From Myxococcaceae bacterium (GTDB lineage Bacteria; Myxococcota; Myxococcia; Myxococcales; Myxococcaceae): DNA of 64,000 nt. The notes below the pieces were generated by a model. The model did not search any database. It was not told where the DNA came from and saw only the letters and a program-made list of their open reading frames with translations. The first letter of the stretch is position 1. Every line of letters starts with the position of its first letter. A program made the position numbers and the translations under genes. The stretch lies in assembly GCA_025459425.1 (NCBI GenBank), contig JALOQF010000007.1, positions 1 to 64,000 of the forward strand. The letters run 5' to 3'. Below, in pieces: positions 1 to 8,506 of this stretch.

Positions 1-155
1 AACCAAGCCAGGAGGTGAACAACCGGGTATTCTGAAGACGACTCGACGACAGTGCGAATCAACTCATCATCACTGTCCACCAAATCGGGTCAGGCCCACT
101 GCACGAAGCCCCTCCACTCAGTCACGTCGACTGAAGAGAGCCGAGGACTTGCACG

Positions 156-473
156 ATGCGGAGTCAGACGATGGTGTTCGGTGCCCCAACCCGGCGCACC
201 GAAGCGTGGCGGGTGTACCAGGTTCGTACGGCCAACAGCCTCTACGAGCTCGAGGTGCAGGAGGCCGGCGGGCCGAGGCGCTGCGTGGTGCTGACGAAGC
301 TCGGAGCCGACGGCGCGGTGCTGCAGACGTTCGAGGACTCGCAGCCGCGCCTGGGAGACCGCTGCTTGTACGACGTGTCGCCGCTCGACTGGATGGGCCA
401 GTCGCTCGCCGTCGGCACCGCCGTCACGTCGACCCCGCCACCATGGTCTTCACGAACGCGCCAGCGCCGGTGA
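156..473 (+). CDS. Small hypothetical protein
   Basis: A 105-residue protein of unknown function. Residues 12-80 look like a real soluble beta-rich protein (VYQVRTANSLYELEVQ, then LGDRCLYDVSPLDWMGQ), with GC-rich third codon positions. The last 18 or so residues (after AVTSTP) turn into a low-complexity Arg/Ser tail, exactly where a second good reading frame opens at 443 with frame offset -1. The original gene may therefore have been one protein ending at 721, broken by a single-base frameshift, or this may be two overlapping cistrons. An alternative start is the ATG at 171. No motif I recognise. Confidence 0.55.
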   Translation: MRSQTMVFGAPTRRTEAWRVYQVRTANSLYELEVQEAGGPRRCVVLTKLGADGAVLQTFEDSQPRLGDRCLYDVSPLDWMGQSLAVGTAVTSTPPPWSSRTRQRR

Positions 474-721
474 CGGTGGCGCCACGCGCTTCGAAGCCGG
501 CTCCCGTCGCCGAGCCCGCGCCGCCGCCCTGGGCGCCTTTTCCGCTCGGCTGTGTCGAGATGCTCGAGGCCGCCGCCAGCGTGCTGGGCGCCGTCTGTCA
601 CCGGCACGACCTCTCGGACGCGCTGGCGAAGGACCCGAAGCTGGCCCGGCGCTACCAACTCGCGCTCGCCCAGTGCGGGGTGCTGCTCGAGACGCTCTCG
701 AATCGGCAGGACGAGTCCTGA
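443..721 (+). CDS. Small hypothetical protein, overlaps upstream gene
   Basis: A 92-residue protein. Residues 1-32 are a Pro/Ala-rich linker (APVAEPAPPPW); residues 33-92 look helical and contain two Cys (GCVEMLEAAASVLGAVC) and a typical basic/Leu pattern (LAKDPKLARRYQLALAQ). It overlaps the preceding gene by 31 bp in another frame. The Pro-rich start reads better as an internal linker than as a natural N-terminus, which favours the idea that 156-721 was one gene with a frameshift near 440. Function unknown. Confidence 0.5.
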   Translation: MVFTNAPAPVTVAPRASKPAPVAEPAPPPWAPFPLGCVEMLEAAASVLGAVCHRHDLSDALAKDPKLARRYQLALAQCGVLLETLSNRQDES

Positions 722-769
722 CGGGGCCGCCGTGACGCGGCGTCGGGGTGGTGGCAGAGTTTCGACCTC

Positions 770-1624
770 ATGTCCGTCAGGCCCCGGGTGCTGTTGGTGC
801 GACGCGAAGGGACGACGGGCTGGCACGTGCGGGTGGTGGGCGAAGCGCCCATCGACCTCTCGGACCTCGGGGTCGAGCTGCACGGAGCAACGCTCTCGTT
901 CGTCGACCGGGCGCTCTCGCTGAAGTCGGCCGACGCGCGGGTCAGGCTCGAGGGCGCCGACGACGGTCTCGGGCGCGCAAAGCCCTTTCGCCTCGTGGCA
1001 CCGCGGGGCGTGCTCGAGGGCGTGGTGTTCTCTGCCGACGAGCGCTCACGCAAGCCGCCACTCACCCCGCGCGTGCTGGCGGCCATCGACGCCGTGCGAC
1101 GCGACGACACCGAGTCCAACCGTCTCGTGCTGTGCGACGTCCTCGAGGAAGCAGGAGCGGTCGCCGAAGCCGAGTACGTGCGCCGTGACGTGGCCCTGCA
1201 GCAGCAGGGGGACTCCGACGTGGGTGGCTTCATCAAGGGGGTGCAGGAGCTGCGCGCGCTCGAAGCCGTGGTGGGCCCCACGTTCCGGTACCTCGTCGGT
1301 CGTGACATCGCCGGGTGTGCGGGCGTGCGCTGGGCGTTCCGGTGTCCGCGCAGCTGGGCGGAACTGGTCGAGACCGGCCGCGCTTCGGAGCGCGTGTGCA
1401 CGACGTGCCGGCAGGTGGTGGTCGAGGTCTTCAACGAGGCGAACGCCCAACAGCTGGCCAACCAGGGCGTCTGCGTGTCGGTTCGAGCTGGCGGTGCAGT
1501 CGCCGTGAGGGGCTCGGTCGCCGCGCCCAGGTTCGAGCGCATCGCTCCGGCTGCGCCGCGGACGCCACCTGTGTCCACGACGTCTGCCCCAAGGCCCTGG
1601 TGGAAGCGCCTGTTCGGCCGCTGA
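770..1624 (+). CDS. Protein with TIGR02996-like domain
   Basis: A 284-residue cytoplasmic protein. Residues about 104-143 (AIDAVRRDDTESNRLVL, CDVLEEAG, AEYVRRDVAL) match the pattern of the TIGR02996 family: a short helix of the type D-P-x-R-L-V-x-A-D-W-L-E-E-x-G followed by a hydrophilic helix ending near an Arg/Leu/Gln. That family is frequent in Myxococcota and Planctomycetes and has no established activity. A Cys pair (CTTC, about residue 206) precedes a Ser/Pro/Ala-rich tail that ends WWKRLFGR. The start follows the previous gene by 48 bp without an obvious Shine-Dalgarno sequence. Confidence 0.7.
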   Translation: MSVRPRVLLVRREGTTGWHVRVVGEAPIDLSDLGVELHGATLSFVDRALSLKSADARVRLEGADDGLGRAKPFRLVAPRGVLEGVVFSADERSRKPPLTPRVLAAIDAVRRDDTESNRLVLCDVLEEAGAVAEAEYVRRDVALQQQGDSDVGGFIKGVQELRALEAVVGPTFRYLVGRDIAGCAGVRWAFRCPRSWAELVETGRASERVCTTCRQVVVEVFNEANAQQLANQGVCVSVRAGGAVAVRGSVAAPRFERIAPAAPRTPPVSTTSAPRPWWKRLFGR

Positions 1625-1667
1625 GGCGTTCGACGTGCCGCCTGGCAGCCCGTGCGCGTGAGGCTCG

Positions 1668-2687
1668 TCACGGCAGTCGCACGATGACTCCGTCGATGCG
1701 TGCCAGCGCCACGAGAAAGTCACCGAACACGCGCGCATCGCCGGTCGGATGACGCACGCCGAGTTCGCGAATCGGTCCCATGGGCATCTCGATGCGGGCG
1801 TGGCCCACTTCGCCGGCGACTTCTTCACTGAAGATGAAGTCGGTGACCGCGCCTTGTTCGCGGCACAAGACGCGCAACCTGCCACGCCCATCGGGGTCGA
1901 AGCAGCCTCGCGCCCACGTCGTGGACTGACGCTCGACGCGCAGCGCAGGCCGTCCGCTCCGCTGAACCCGGGCGTCGAGCGGCAACGGGAGGACGTCAGC
2001 GGCGTCTCCTTTGCGTGGTTCGAAGGCGCCGGTGTTCACGTCGAACGTGAAGAGGGTCGGCGCTTTCACGGTTGGCCCCCGCACCTCGATGGCGACCCGC
2101 GTAGGGTCGGCCGGGTCGCGGCCGTGGACCTCGAGCCACCGGCCTGGAACAGCTTCGAAGCTGCTGCACCGCCACGAGTCGTGCTCGAAGACGCAGACCC
2201 ACGGCGCCTCGTCGCTCGAGATGGGAGTCGCCGTCATCACGAGCACTCCGGGCGCCCAGCGCAACAGGCGGACGTCGCCCACGCGCAGCGTCACGCCAGA
2301 CGGCTGAGGGAGTGGTCGCGCGCCTTCACTCGACAACGCAAAGAGCTGGGAGTCCGCATCGCCGAGGCCCGCCATCAGCGCGAAGCCATCGCCGCCCTGC
2401 GCATCGACCGCACGGACCGGTGACGGGCCTCCGTCTGTGGACAACGATGGGAGCGGGAGCACGCCGCGCCCGGTCGCATCGATCCACGAGACTTCGCCGC
2501 GCATGGTCCACGCGGCGTGGTCGGTGGCGAGCAGAACCGCGCTGCGGCCGAGTTCGTCGAGTGAGATCTCCTCGACGGACACCTGCATCGAGCCGCGCGC
2601 CGGTGGAGGGGCGATGTCTGGCACGGGCGTGCCACACGCGAAGAGGGTCGAACCGACGAGAGCGAGGAGGACGAGGTGCGTGCGCAT
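1668..2687 (-). CDS. Lipoprotein, unknown function
   Basis: A 339-residue predicted lipoprotein. I chose the ATG at 2687 because it gives a typical lipoprotein signal (MRTHLVLLALVGSTLFACG, lipobox Phe-Ala-Cys); the open frame runs further upstream but without coding character. The mature part begins with a Pro-rich segment and then alternates short beta-strand-like segments with surface loops (VSWIDATGRGVLPLP, FALMAGLGDADSQLFALS), as in a beta-propeller or WD-like fold, but I cannot assign a family. It is convergent with the gene ending at 1624 and follows the leftward gene 2794-4053, with which it may be co-transcribed. Confidence 0.65.
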   Translation of the reverse strand: MRTHLVLLALVGSTLFACGTPVPDIAPPPARGSMQVSVEEISLDELGRSAVLLATDHAAWTMRGEVSWIDATGRGVLPLPSLSTDGGPSPVRAVDAQGGDGFALMAGLGDADSQLFALSSEGARPLPQPSGVTLRVGDVRLLRWAPGVLVMTATPISSDEAPWVCVFEHDSWRCSSFEAVPGRWLEVHGRDPADPTRVAIEVRGPTVKAPTLFTFDVNTGAFEPRKGDAADVLPLPLDARVQRSGRPALRVERQSTTWARGCFDPDGRGRLRVLCREQGAVTDFIFSEEVAGEVGHARIEMPMGPIRELGVRHPTGDARVFGDFLVALARIDGVIVRLP

Positions 2688-2793
2688 GGTCGAATCGGTG
2701 AGCAAGGCGCATACCGGCTCACGTCTCGATGCGTCGCGGGGGTCGAGTGGGGGCAGTGTGCAACCGGTTGCACAGGTGTGAGGCCCTTGCACG

Positions 2794-4053
2794 TCACAGA
2801 GCGAGGCCGAGCGCCACGTGCGGCCCTGCGAGTGGGGCGGCGCCCAGGTCGAGCCAGCGCGCCCGGTAGCCGACGTGAAGTTCGAACGGGCCACCGCGCA
2901 AAATGCCGGCAGCACGCACGTCGAGCTGTGGGCTGCTCGTGAACGGCGTCAGCACGGCGGCTGCGTCGGCGCCGAGGAACGCCCAGGAAAGGCGCAGGTT
3001 CGCTCCGACGGTTGGTGAGACGTCGGTCGACGACGTCGCGCTCGCGCCGCCAAGCAGCCGGAGCCTGGCCCAGCGGTTCGCGACGAGCCCGTAGCCGACG
3101 AGAGCCGTCCAACGCTGGCCGGCGTCGAGCGTGAAGGGCGTGGCGCCGGACTGGTCGACGCTGAGGTGCAGGGCGATACGCCAGACATCGAGCTCGAGCC
3201 GCGCGCCGACGAGGAAGGGGCCGCCCTCGAGGGTGGTGGGCACCGTCGCCGTCGCCAGCGCGCTCAGCTGGACCAGGGGTGGATCTTCGTCGCGGGACGT
3301 CTCGGGTGGTCGGGGCGATGCCCGGGCACTCGGACTGGCAGGTGGCTCGTCGGGAGCGCCTGGTCGTGAGTCGGTCCTCGGGGCGGTGGGTGTGGTGGAA
3401 GCGGAGGTGCTCTCGGCCCGAGGTGAGTCGAGCGTGTGTGAGGGCGGCGTTTGCCGAGCGAGCGCGTCGTCGGAACCAGGAGCACGGTGGCTTGACGGAG
3501 TGACGGGACGACCGTTCTCGGGTGTCGTCACGGTGGAGGGCGCCGGCTGCGTCGCGCGAGGAGGCTGGACGAGCGGCGGCGGGTTCGGTGGCGCTGCGAC
3601 TGCGCGCGATGCGGGCGCATCGACGAGCGGCGGCGGGCTCGGGGCACCGGCAGAGACCGATCCACGCGAGGCTGTTGCGTCGGCGAACGTCGGTGGACTC
3701 GGGGAACCGGCGGAGGTCACTCCACGCGAGGCAGTTGCATCGACGAGCGGCGACGCGGTGCCCTGGGTGAATTCCCTCGTCGTCGACGACCCTGAGCCCC
3801 CTGTCTCGAGGCCGCGTGATGATGCAGCGCTCGTCGTCGGTACGCTAATCAGCGGCGGCGTCGTCGGAGTCGAGGGCTCCCTGGACGCGGCGGGTCCGCG
3901 CCGGTCGCCTGGAAACGGAGCCCACTCGAGCAGGTCTCCAGGCGTATGCGCCTCAGTGCGTCGACGAGCAGGTTCGGCAGAGACCAGCGGCGGGGCAGAC
4001 CACCCATCACCTGCGGCAATCACGAACGACACCAGCACCGGAAACGTCACCAT
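2794..4053 (-). CDS. Secreted outer-membrane barrel-like protein with Pro/Ser-rich linker
   Basis: About 419 residues. The start at 4053 gives a signal-like N-terminus (MVTFPVLVSFVIAAGDGWSA); ATG 4089 and GTG 4128 are possible longer starts. Residues about 30-265 are a low-complexity Pro/Ser/Thr/Ala linker with an imperfect 19-residue repeat containing DATASRG and PSPPPLVDA. The C-terminal 150 residues look like an outer-membrane beta-barrel: alternating strands such as FLVGARLELDVWRIALHLSV, LVGYGLVANRWARLRLLGG and GPFELHVGYRARWLDLG, ending in a hydrophobic VALGLAL. I infer a cell-surface protein whose linker may span peptidoglycan or the periplasm. Function unknown. Confidence 0.65.
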   Translation of the reverse strand: MVTFPVLVSFVIAAGDGWSAPPLVSAEPARRRTEAHTPGDLLEWAPFPGDRRGPAASREPSTPTTPPLISVPTTSAASSRGLETGGSGSSTTREFTQGTASPLVDATASRGVTSAGSPSPPTFADATASRGSVSAGAPSPPPLVDAPASRAVAAPPNPPPLVQPPRATQPAPSTVTTPENGRPVTPSSHRAPGSDDALARQTPPSHTLDSPRAESTSASTTPTAPRTDSRPGAPDEPPASPSARASPRPPETSRDEDPPLVQLSALATATVPTTLEGGPFLVGARLELDVWRIALHLSVDQSGATPFTLDAGQRWTALVGYGLVANRWARLRLLGGASATSSTDVSPTVGANLRLSWAFLGADAAAVLTPFTSSPQLDVRAAGILRGGPFELHVGYRARWLDLGAAPLAGPHVALGLAL

Positions 4054-4198
4054 GACCGGTTCGGGCGTCGTCGTCGGTCGGCAATTCATTTGGCCCACGA
4101 GTGATCGATTCCTCTGACTCGTGAACACGCAGTCCGTTCAGGTTCGTTTCGGAACGAACGCGTTGCGCCGGGCCCGCGAGGAGCGGTAACGCAGGCTC

Positions 4199-5605
4199 AT
4201 GCGTCGTTGGGTGTTGATGATCATCTGTTCCGGGTGCGGCGCGGTGCCGTCTGCGGCTCCCGTCACGCCTGCCGAGGTCTCGACGGTCGACGCCGGAGGC
4301 CTGGCTCCCGACGCCGGAACACACACTCCCGATGCTGGACCACCGACTCTCGACGCCGGAACACCGACTCCCGACGCCGGAACATCGACTCCCGACGCCG
4401 GAACACCGGCTCCCGACGCCGGAACACCGACTCCCGACGCCGGAGCATCGACTCCCGACGCCGGAACATCGACTCCCGACGCCGGAACATCGACTCCCGA
4501 CGCCGGAACATCGACTCCCGACGCCGGAACATCGACTCCCGACGCGGGAGCCCCAACGTCAGACGCTGGAACACCGACCCCCGACGCTGGACCGACCGAC
4601 GCTGGCCCGCCCGGACTCTTCCCCATCGAAGGGTTCGGCGCCGCGACTCGTGGCGGCTGGCAGCCCAACCACGACGAGGTGCTGGTCACCTCGTTGGCGA
4701 ACGCCGGGCCGGGCACGCTGCGCGACGCGCTCGATTCGGCGATGGGCCCGCGGGTGATCCGGTTCGCCCTCGACGGCACCATCGCGCTGACCTCGCCGCT
4801 CCTCGTCCCCTCGAACGTCAGCATCGACGGGCGCGGCCGGCAGGTGACGCTGACCGGCAAAGGGCTCATTCTTCCCGGCAGCGACGACGTCATTCTCTGC
4901 AACCTCGCCATCGTCGACGTCATGCCTGAATCGGAAGATGGCCTGCGCATCGGTGACCCATCGGGGCCGAGTGAACGCGTCGTCGTCGACCACGTCACCT
5001 TCCGCGCCACGACGCCCATGCGCGGCGACAGCGCCAACGTCGACGAGGCCATCTCGGTCGTCTTCGGCGCGCGCGACATCACGCTCTCGTGGCTCCGCGT
5101 CGAGGGGTGGGAAAAGTTCCTCCTCATCGGCAATGGTGACGCACCGGCCACGGTCGACGGAGCCATCACCGTGTCGATGCACCACGTCTTCACGACTGGC
5201 ACCGGTCGCCGGCACCCACAGGCCCGCTTCGGAGTGGTCGACGTGTGGAACTCGTCCTTCGAGGACTGGCGCATGTTCGATTGGGCCTTCCTCGCGCCGT
5301 ACCGGGAATCGTTCGGGGTGCAGTCACAGAACGGCGCGCGCGTGCGCGTCGAGGCGTCGTTCGTTCGCAGGGTGCCGCAGACGAAGGACCTCGGCTCGCA
5401 GGCCGACCACGCCACGCGCTGTGAGTCTGGTGGGCGTCTCGACGCGGTGGGCCTCGTCGTCGCCCCCGGCAGCACTGCGCCGCTCCAGTTCGGCGTCGGC
5501 TGTACGATGCCCACCGGGTGGACGCGGCCCTACGCCATCACGCTCGACGCGGCCGATGCCAACCTGCGAGCCCGGCTCCTCGCGGGCGCCGGCAACACGC
5601 TCTGA
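4199..5605 (+). CDS. Pectate-lyase-like lipoprotein with 7-residue repeat stalk
   Basis: A 468-residue secreted lipoprotein. N-terminus MRRWVLMIICSGCGAV carries a short lipoprotein signal. Residues about 40-130 are thirteen copies of a 7-residue repeat (GTSTPDA and variants), a flexible stalk common on myxobacterial surface proteins. Residues about 140-400 resemble polysaccharide lyase family 1 right-handed beta-helix proteins: TSLANAGPGTLRDAL, VIRFALDGTIALTSPL, NVSIDGRGRQVTLTG, DEAISVVFGARDITLSW, RHPQARFGVVDVWN. The likely role is binding or cleaving pectin-like or other acidic polysaccharide outside the cell; which catalytic residues are retained needs an alignment. It is divergent from the barrel gene at 2794-4053. 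Confidence 0.75.
   Translation: MRRWVLMIICSGCGAVPSAAPVTPAEVSTVDAGGLAPDAGTHTPDAGPPTLDAGTPTPDAGTSTPDAGTPAPDAGTPTPDAGASTPDAGTSTPDAGTSTPDAGTSTPDAGTSTPDAGAPTSDAGTPTPDAGPTDAGPPGLFPIEGFGAATRGGWQPNHDEVLVTSLANAGPGTLRDALDSAMGPRVIRFALDGTIALTSPLLVPSNVSIDGRGRQVTLTGKGLILPGSDDVILCNLAIVDVMPESEDGLRIGDPSGPSERVVVDHVTFRATTPMRGDSANVDEAISVVFGARDITLSWLRVEGWEKFLLIGNGDAPATVDGAITVSMHHVFTTGTGRRHPQARFGVVDVWNSSFEDWRMFDWAFLAPYRESFGVQSQNGARVRVEASFVRRVPQTKDLGSQADHATRCESGGRLDAVGLVVAPGSTAPLQFGVGCTMPTGWTRPYAITLDAADANLRARLLAGAGNTL
4316..4588 (+). repeat. 21-bp coding tandem repeat (13 units)
   Basis: Thirteen in-frame 21-bp units encode the heptad G-T-[SP]-T-P-D-A and variants. Four consecutive units (positions 8-11) encode identical GTSTPDA heptads, indicating recent expansion. 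The repeat is inside the lyase-like lipoprotein and keeps the frame. Confidence 0.9.
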
Positions 5606-5676
5606 CGTCGACTCGGAGCGCTCGCGGTCGTCGGCTGGCAGGGACCAGCGGGCAGCGACGAGGCTGCCCACGTCGC

Positions 5677-5900
5677 GGTGACCTGCCGCCGTTCAGGGCG
5701 CGCCACGACGTTGGTCGTCGGTCGCGACGAATTGCCGCAGCACCTCGCGCACGCCGTCGTCGTTCAGCAGCGCGCCGTGCTCGGCCGCGGTGACCTGCCA
5801 CCGTTCAGGGCGCGTCACGGCGTTGATCGGCGGTCGCGACGAACTGCCGCAGCACCTCGCGCACGCCGTCGTCATTCAGCAACGCGCTGTGCTCGGACGC
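5677..5900. repeat. 112-bp tandem duplication at the lipase 3' end
   Basis: Two adjacent copies with a 112-bp period (5677-5788 and 5789-5900). Each begins ggtgacctgcc and contains gccgcagcacctcgcgcacg. On the minus strand they encode the lipase C-terminus: the right-hand copy contains the real end of the gene (stop at 5805), while the left-hand copy repeats the code for EHGALLNDDGVREVLRQFVA, now downstream of the stop and untranslated. 112 is not a multiple of 3, so the extra copy is out of frame with read-through. Divergence between copies shows it is not a sequencing artefact of identical repeats. Confidence 0.85.
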
Positions 5901-6941
5901 GGTGGCCACCGCCTCGAAGTCGATGGGTCTGGGCGGCCGGGCCCGCGCCGTCGGAACCGTTCCGTCTCCATCGCCACGCACGGGCGCGGTGAGGTCGACG
6001 TCTCCACCAGCCGATGCCCGCCAGCCCACCACCGTGGAGCGTCCGCTGCCGATGATGGCCAGCGCGCACCACGCGGGGGCGGGGCCGTCGAGGTCCCCCA
6101 GCTCGCGCCAGAGCTCGGCGTGCGCCTGGAAGCGGGCCTCGAGCTGCGCGCGGTAGGCCGCGCTGTCCCGCACCGCGGGCTCGGCGAAGAGGCCCCAGCG
6201 CCGGTCGAGCCACGTCCGTGCGTCGTACGCCGCCAGCGTGACCGGAGCCCCATTCGCATCGACGAAGAAGTCGGGCGAGGGCGCCAGCAGCTGCCACGTC
6301 GACGGGAACGTCAGCAAGGCCTCGGGCGAGAGCAGCGCGGTGTTGCTCGACGTCGGCGTGCCGAGCTGCAGGTCGTCCCACTGCCCAGGGCCTCCCTTGA
6401 AGGGCGTGCCGACGAAGGCCACCTTCACCACCGAGCGCGCCCCCGCATGGCCCGAGCGCAGGCACGACAACGCCACCAGCCCGCCCATCGAGTGCCCGAT
6501 GAGGCGCACCCGCCGTGACGGGCCCAGCGCTGCGAGCCGCTCGCACAGGCCGCGCCCGCTCTCCCGAATGTCGGCGCGCCAGTCGTACGCGTACACCTGG
6601 AAGCCCGGCAGCGCCGTCTTCGCCCAGTCCATCCACGAGGCGTAGGGGTCGAGGTCGAGGAAGAACGGAATCGCCGTGAGCCGCGTGAGCGGGCCGACGA
6701 CGTGCAGCGGGCCGTACTTCGGAAACTCGCGCTGCCCCTCGAACGAGAAGGCGAGCGAGCGGTCTCCCTTCGACAGCCCCTGCCCGGGCGTCACGTACGC
6801 CAGCTCGCCGGACTTGGTGGCGAGGAAGCTGGCGCGGTAGCCGTGGAGGAAGACGGTGACGTCGTCGCCCTGAGGTGGAAGCAGGACGGGTTGCGGCGCG
6901 ATGCAGCCGACCAGGACGAGCGGCATGAGGAAGAGACGCAT
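5805..6941 (-). CDS. Lipase-like alpha/beta hydrolase lipoprotein
   Basis: A 378-residue alpha/beta-hydrolase predicted to act on lipid or ester substrates outside the cytoplasm. The N-terminus MRLFLMPLVLVGCIAP is a lipoprotein signal with lipobox Val-Gly-Cys. FLHGYRASF near residue 31 is the oxyanion region, GHSMGG at 149-154 carries the nucleophile (Ser151), GDGDGTVP near 323-330 the acidic residue and SEHS the His (about 351), so a full triad is visible. The layout resembles LCAT/lipase-type enzymes. The 3' end lies in a duplicated 112-bp segment, and a second untranslated copy follows the stop. The gene upstream (6957-8018) is only 15 bp away in the same direction. Confidence 0.85.
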   Translation of the reverse strand: MRLFLMPLVLVGCIAPQPVLLPPQGDDVTVFLHGYRASFLATKSGELAYVTPGQGLSKGDRSLAFSFEGQREFPKYGPLHVVGPLTRLTAIPFFLDLDPYASWMDWAKTALPGFQVYAYDWRADIRESGRGLCERLAALGPSRRVRLIGHSMGGLVALSCLRSGHAGARSVVKVAFVGTPFKGGPGQWDDLQLGTPTSSNTALLSPEALLTFPSTWQLLAPSPDFFVDANGAPVTLAAYDARTWLDRRWGLFAEPAVRDSAAYRAQLEARFQAHAELWRELGDLDGPAPAWCALAIIGSGRSTVVGWRASAGGDVDLTAPVRGDGDGTVPTARARPPRPIDFEAVATASEHSALLNDDGVREVLRQFVATADQRRDAP

Positions 6942-6956
6942 GGGGGCTGGCGCTCC

Positions 6957-8018
6957 TTACCGCCGGGCCTGCGCGACGGGCAGCGCGCGCGCGAACCAGT
7001 CGTCGGGCAGCGTGGCGAGGACCGAGTCGAAGTCGCCCTCGGTGCTCCTCCACACACGGCCGAGCTTCGAGAGCAAGGCGAAGTGGCTCGACTCGAGCCG
7101 GCAGAGCCAGAACTTCGAGCGCGCGTCGCCGCCGCGCCAGACGCAGTGCACGAGGGGGCTCGAGGTCGCCTGGCCGCGCCGCTCCCACGCGGTGCGGGCG
7201 TCGGCGCGCATGAGGGCCTCGTCGACCTGTTCGAGCCACCACGCCGGCTCCCCCAGCGAGAGCCCGGTCACGACGGCGCTCTTGATGGAGGTGCCGCGGC
7301 CGCTGACGTGGTCGGTCGTCCACGCCTCCTTCAGGGCCGCCCGGGCCAGCGTCCACGTAGGGCCCTTGCTCGTCGACGTCGGTGGAATCGCGCGCTCAGG
7401 CCGTGACACCTTCGCAGCGAGGCCGGCACGAGCGAGCCCCAGCACCTTCACGGCGCGGCTGACGAGCGCCGCCGACTCGGGGTGGGGCTGCTTGTGGCTG
7501 GCGACCGTCGCCAGGTCGATGGCCAGCTGAACGGTCTCGAAGACGGAAAGCTCGGGCGTCGGGCCGCCGAGGTGCGGGGGCGCGCTGGGCAACGCCGCCG
7601 CCGGCGCAGCGCGGGCCGCCGCGACGTACAGGCCGTGCGCCTGGGCGAGGGACACGCCGCGGCCGAGCAGCAACGCCGCGGCCTGCGCAGCTTCGACGGC
7701 CTGCGGGCTGGCTGCCGCCGCGATGGCTGTGAGCGCATGGAGCAGCCGCGCCGGTCGTTCGGTTCTGGCGCCGGCCACCGTGACGAGGTGCCGCAGCAGC
7801 GCTGGCGTGAGGCGGCGGTGCACGTCTCGCGGCAGGTGCTGTCGGTCGAGGGTGACCCAGAAGCTGACGGCCTCGGCGTGCCGGGTCGAGAGCGCGAAGG
7901 CCAGCAGCTCGCGGGACGACGGCGTCGCCGTCGGCAGTCGCCGCGCAGCACCATCGCGCGTCACCTTCGGCACCCAGGTGGCCGCGGCGAGCGTCGTCGC
8001 GAGGTCGGCGTCAGTCAC
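6957..8018 (-). CDS. Hypothetical protein
   Basis: A 353-residue protein of unknown function, read from a GTG at 8018 (VTDADLATTLAAATWVPKV). It is rich in Ala/Leu helices (LLRHLVTVAGARTERPARLL, ALTAIAAAASPQAVEAA), probably an all-alpha repeat-like fold, with no signal peptide. The C-terminal third is more conserved-looking (WLEQVDEALMRADARTAWE, FWLCRLESSHFALLSKLG). The frame stays open and GC3-rich up to an ATG at 8393, so a start with a 125-residue Cys-containing extension cannot be excluded. It is 15 bp upstream of the lipase gene and probably shares its transcript. Confidence 0.6.
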   Translation of the reverse strand: MTDADLATTLAAATWVPKVTRDGAARRLPTATPSSRELLAFALSTRHAEAVSFWVTLDRQHLPRDVHRRLTPALLRHLVTVAGARTERPARLLHALTAIAAAASPQAVEAAQAAALLLGRGVSLAQAHGLYVAAARAAPAAALPSAPPHLGGPTPELSVFETVQLAIDLATVASHKQPHPESAALVSRAVKVLGLARAGLAAKVSRPERAIPPTSTSKGPTWTLARAALKEAWTTDHVSGRGTSIKSAVVTGLSLGEPAWWLEQVDEALMRADARTAWERRGQATSSPLVHCVWRGGDARSKFWLCRLESSHFALLSKLGRVWRSTEGDFDSVLATLPDDWFARALPVAQARR

Positions 8019-8506
8019 CCGCCCAAGGGTAGACGTGCGCAGCCTGGAGCCCAAGGACCTCTGCAGGTCGCAGCTCGCCTTCGTCCTGGGCCCCTCGCAC
8101 GCCTCGTCGCCGCAGCACCAGCTCGTTTGGCCCGTTGCACACCGGCTGGCCTGCAGCGAGGCGGGTGGAGCTGGGGTCGGGCGTGCCGCTCCTTCAGCGC
8201 GGAAGGAAGGGAAGGTGCGCGTCACCACGGAGCAGCACGTGTCGACCTCGACGCCCTCGACGAGCACGGGCCCACGTCGGCCGTTGCCTGCGTCGAGGTC
8301 GCCCGGGCCCGCGACGAACGCCCAGTCCTGCACGAAGGTGCTGGCTCCTCCCGTTACGCAGCGCTCGCGGCTGCGGACTGCTCCCACCGCCATGGCGTTG
8401 CCTCAACAGGAAGCGCCCACAGGGGGAGCGCACCGTGCCCCGCGTTCGTCCGGTCCTTTGAAGCGAGCGCTTGCCTCGCCATCCGACAGCGCCCATCGTC
8501 CCGCGC
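8019..8506. other. 488-bp gap with coding-like minus-strand segment
   Basis: No gene is called here with confidence. On the minus strand the frame of the neighbouring gene remains open to 8393. The segment encoding FVQDWAFVAGPGDLDAG and VEGVEVDTCCS (about 8200-8360) has almost only G or C in third positions, as real genes do here, and a second Cys-rich patch (SWCCGDEACEG) follows. It is either an N-terminal extension of the 6957-8018 gene or the remnant of another protein. The last about 110 bp before 8507 must contain the pgi promoter; I see no clear boxes. Confidence 0.4.

Noticed and set aside
4316-4588. CRISPR or minisatellite outside genes
   Set aside because: The 21-bp units are in frame and encode a 7-residue stalk of a lipoprotein.
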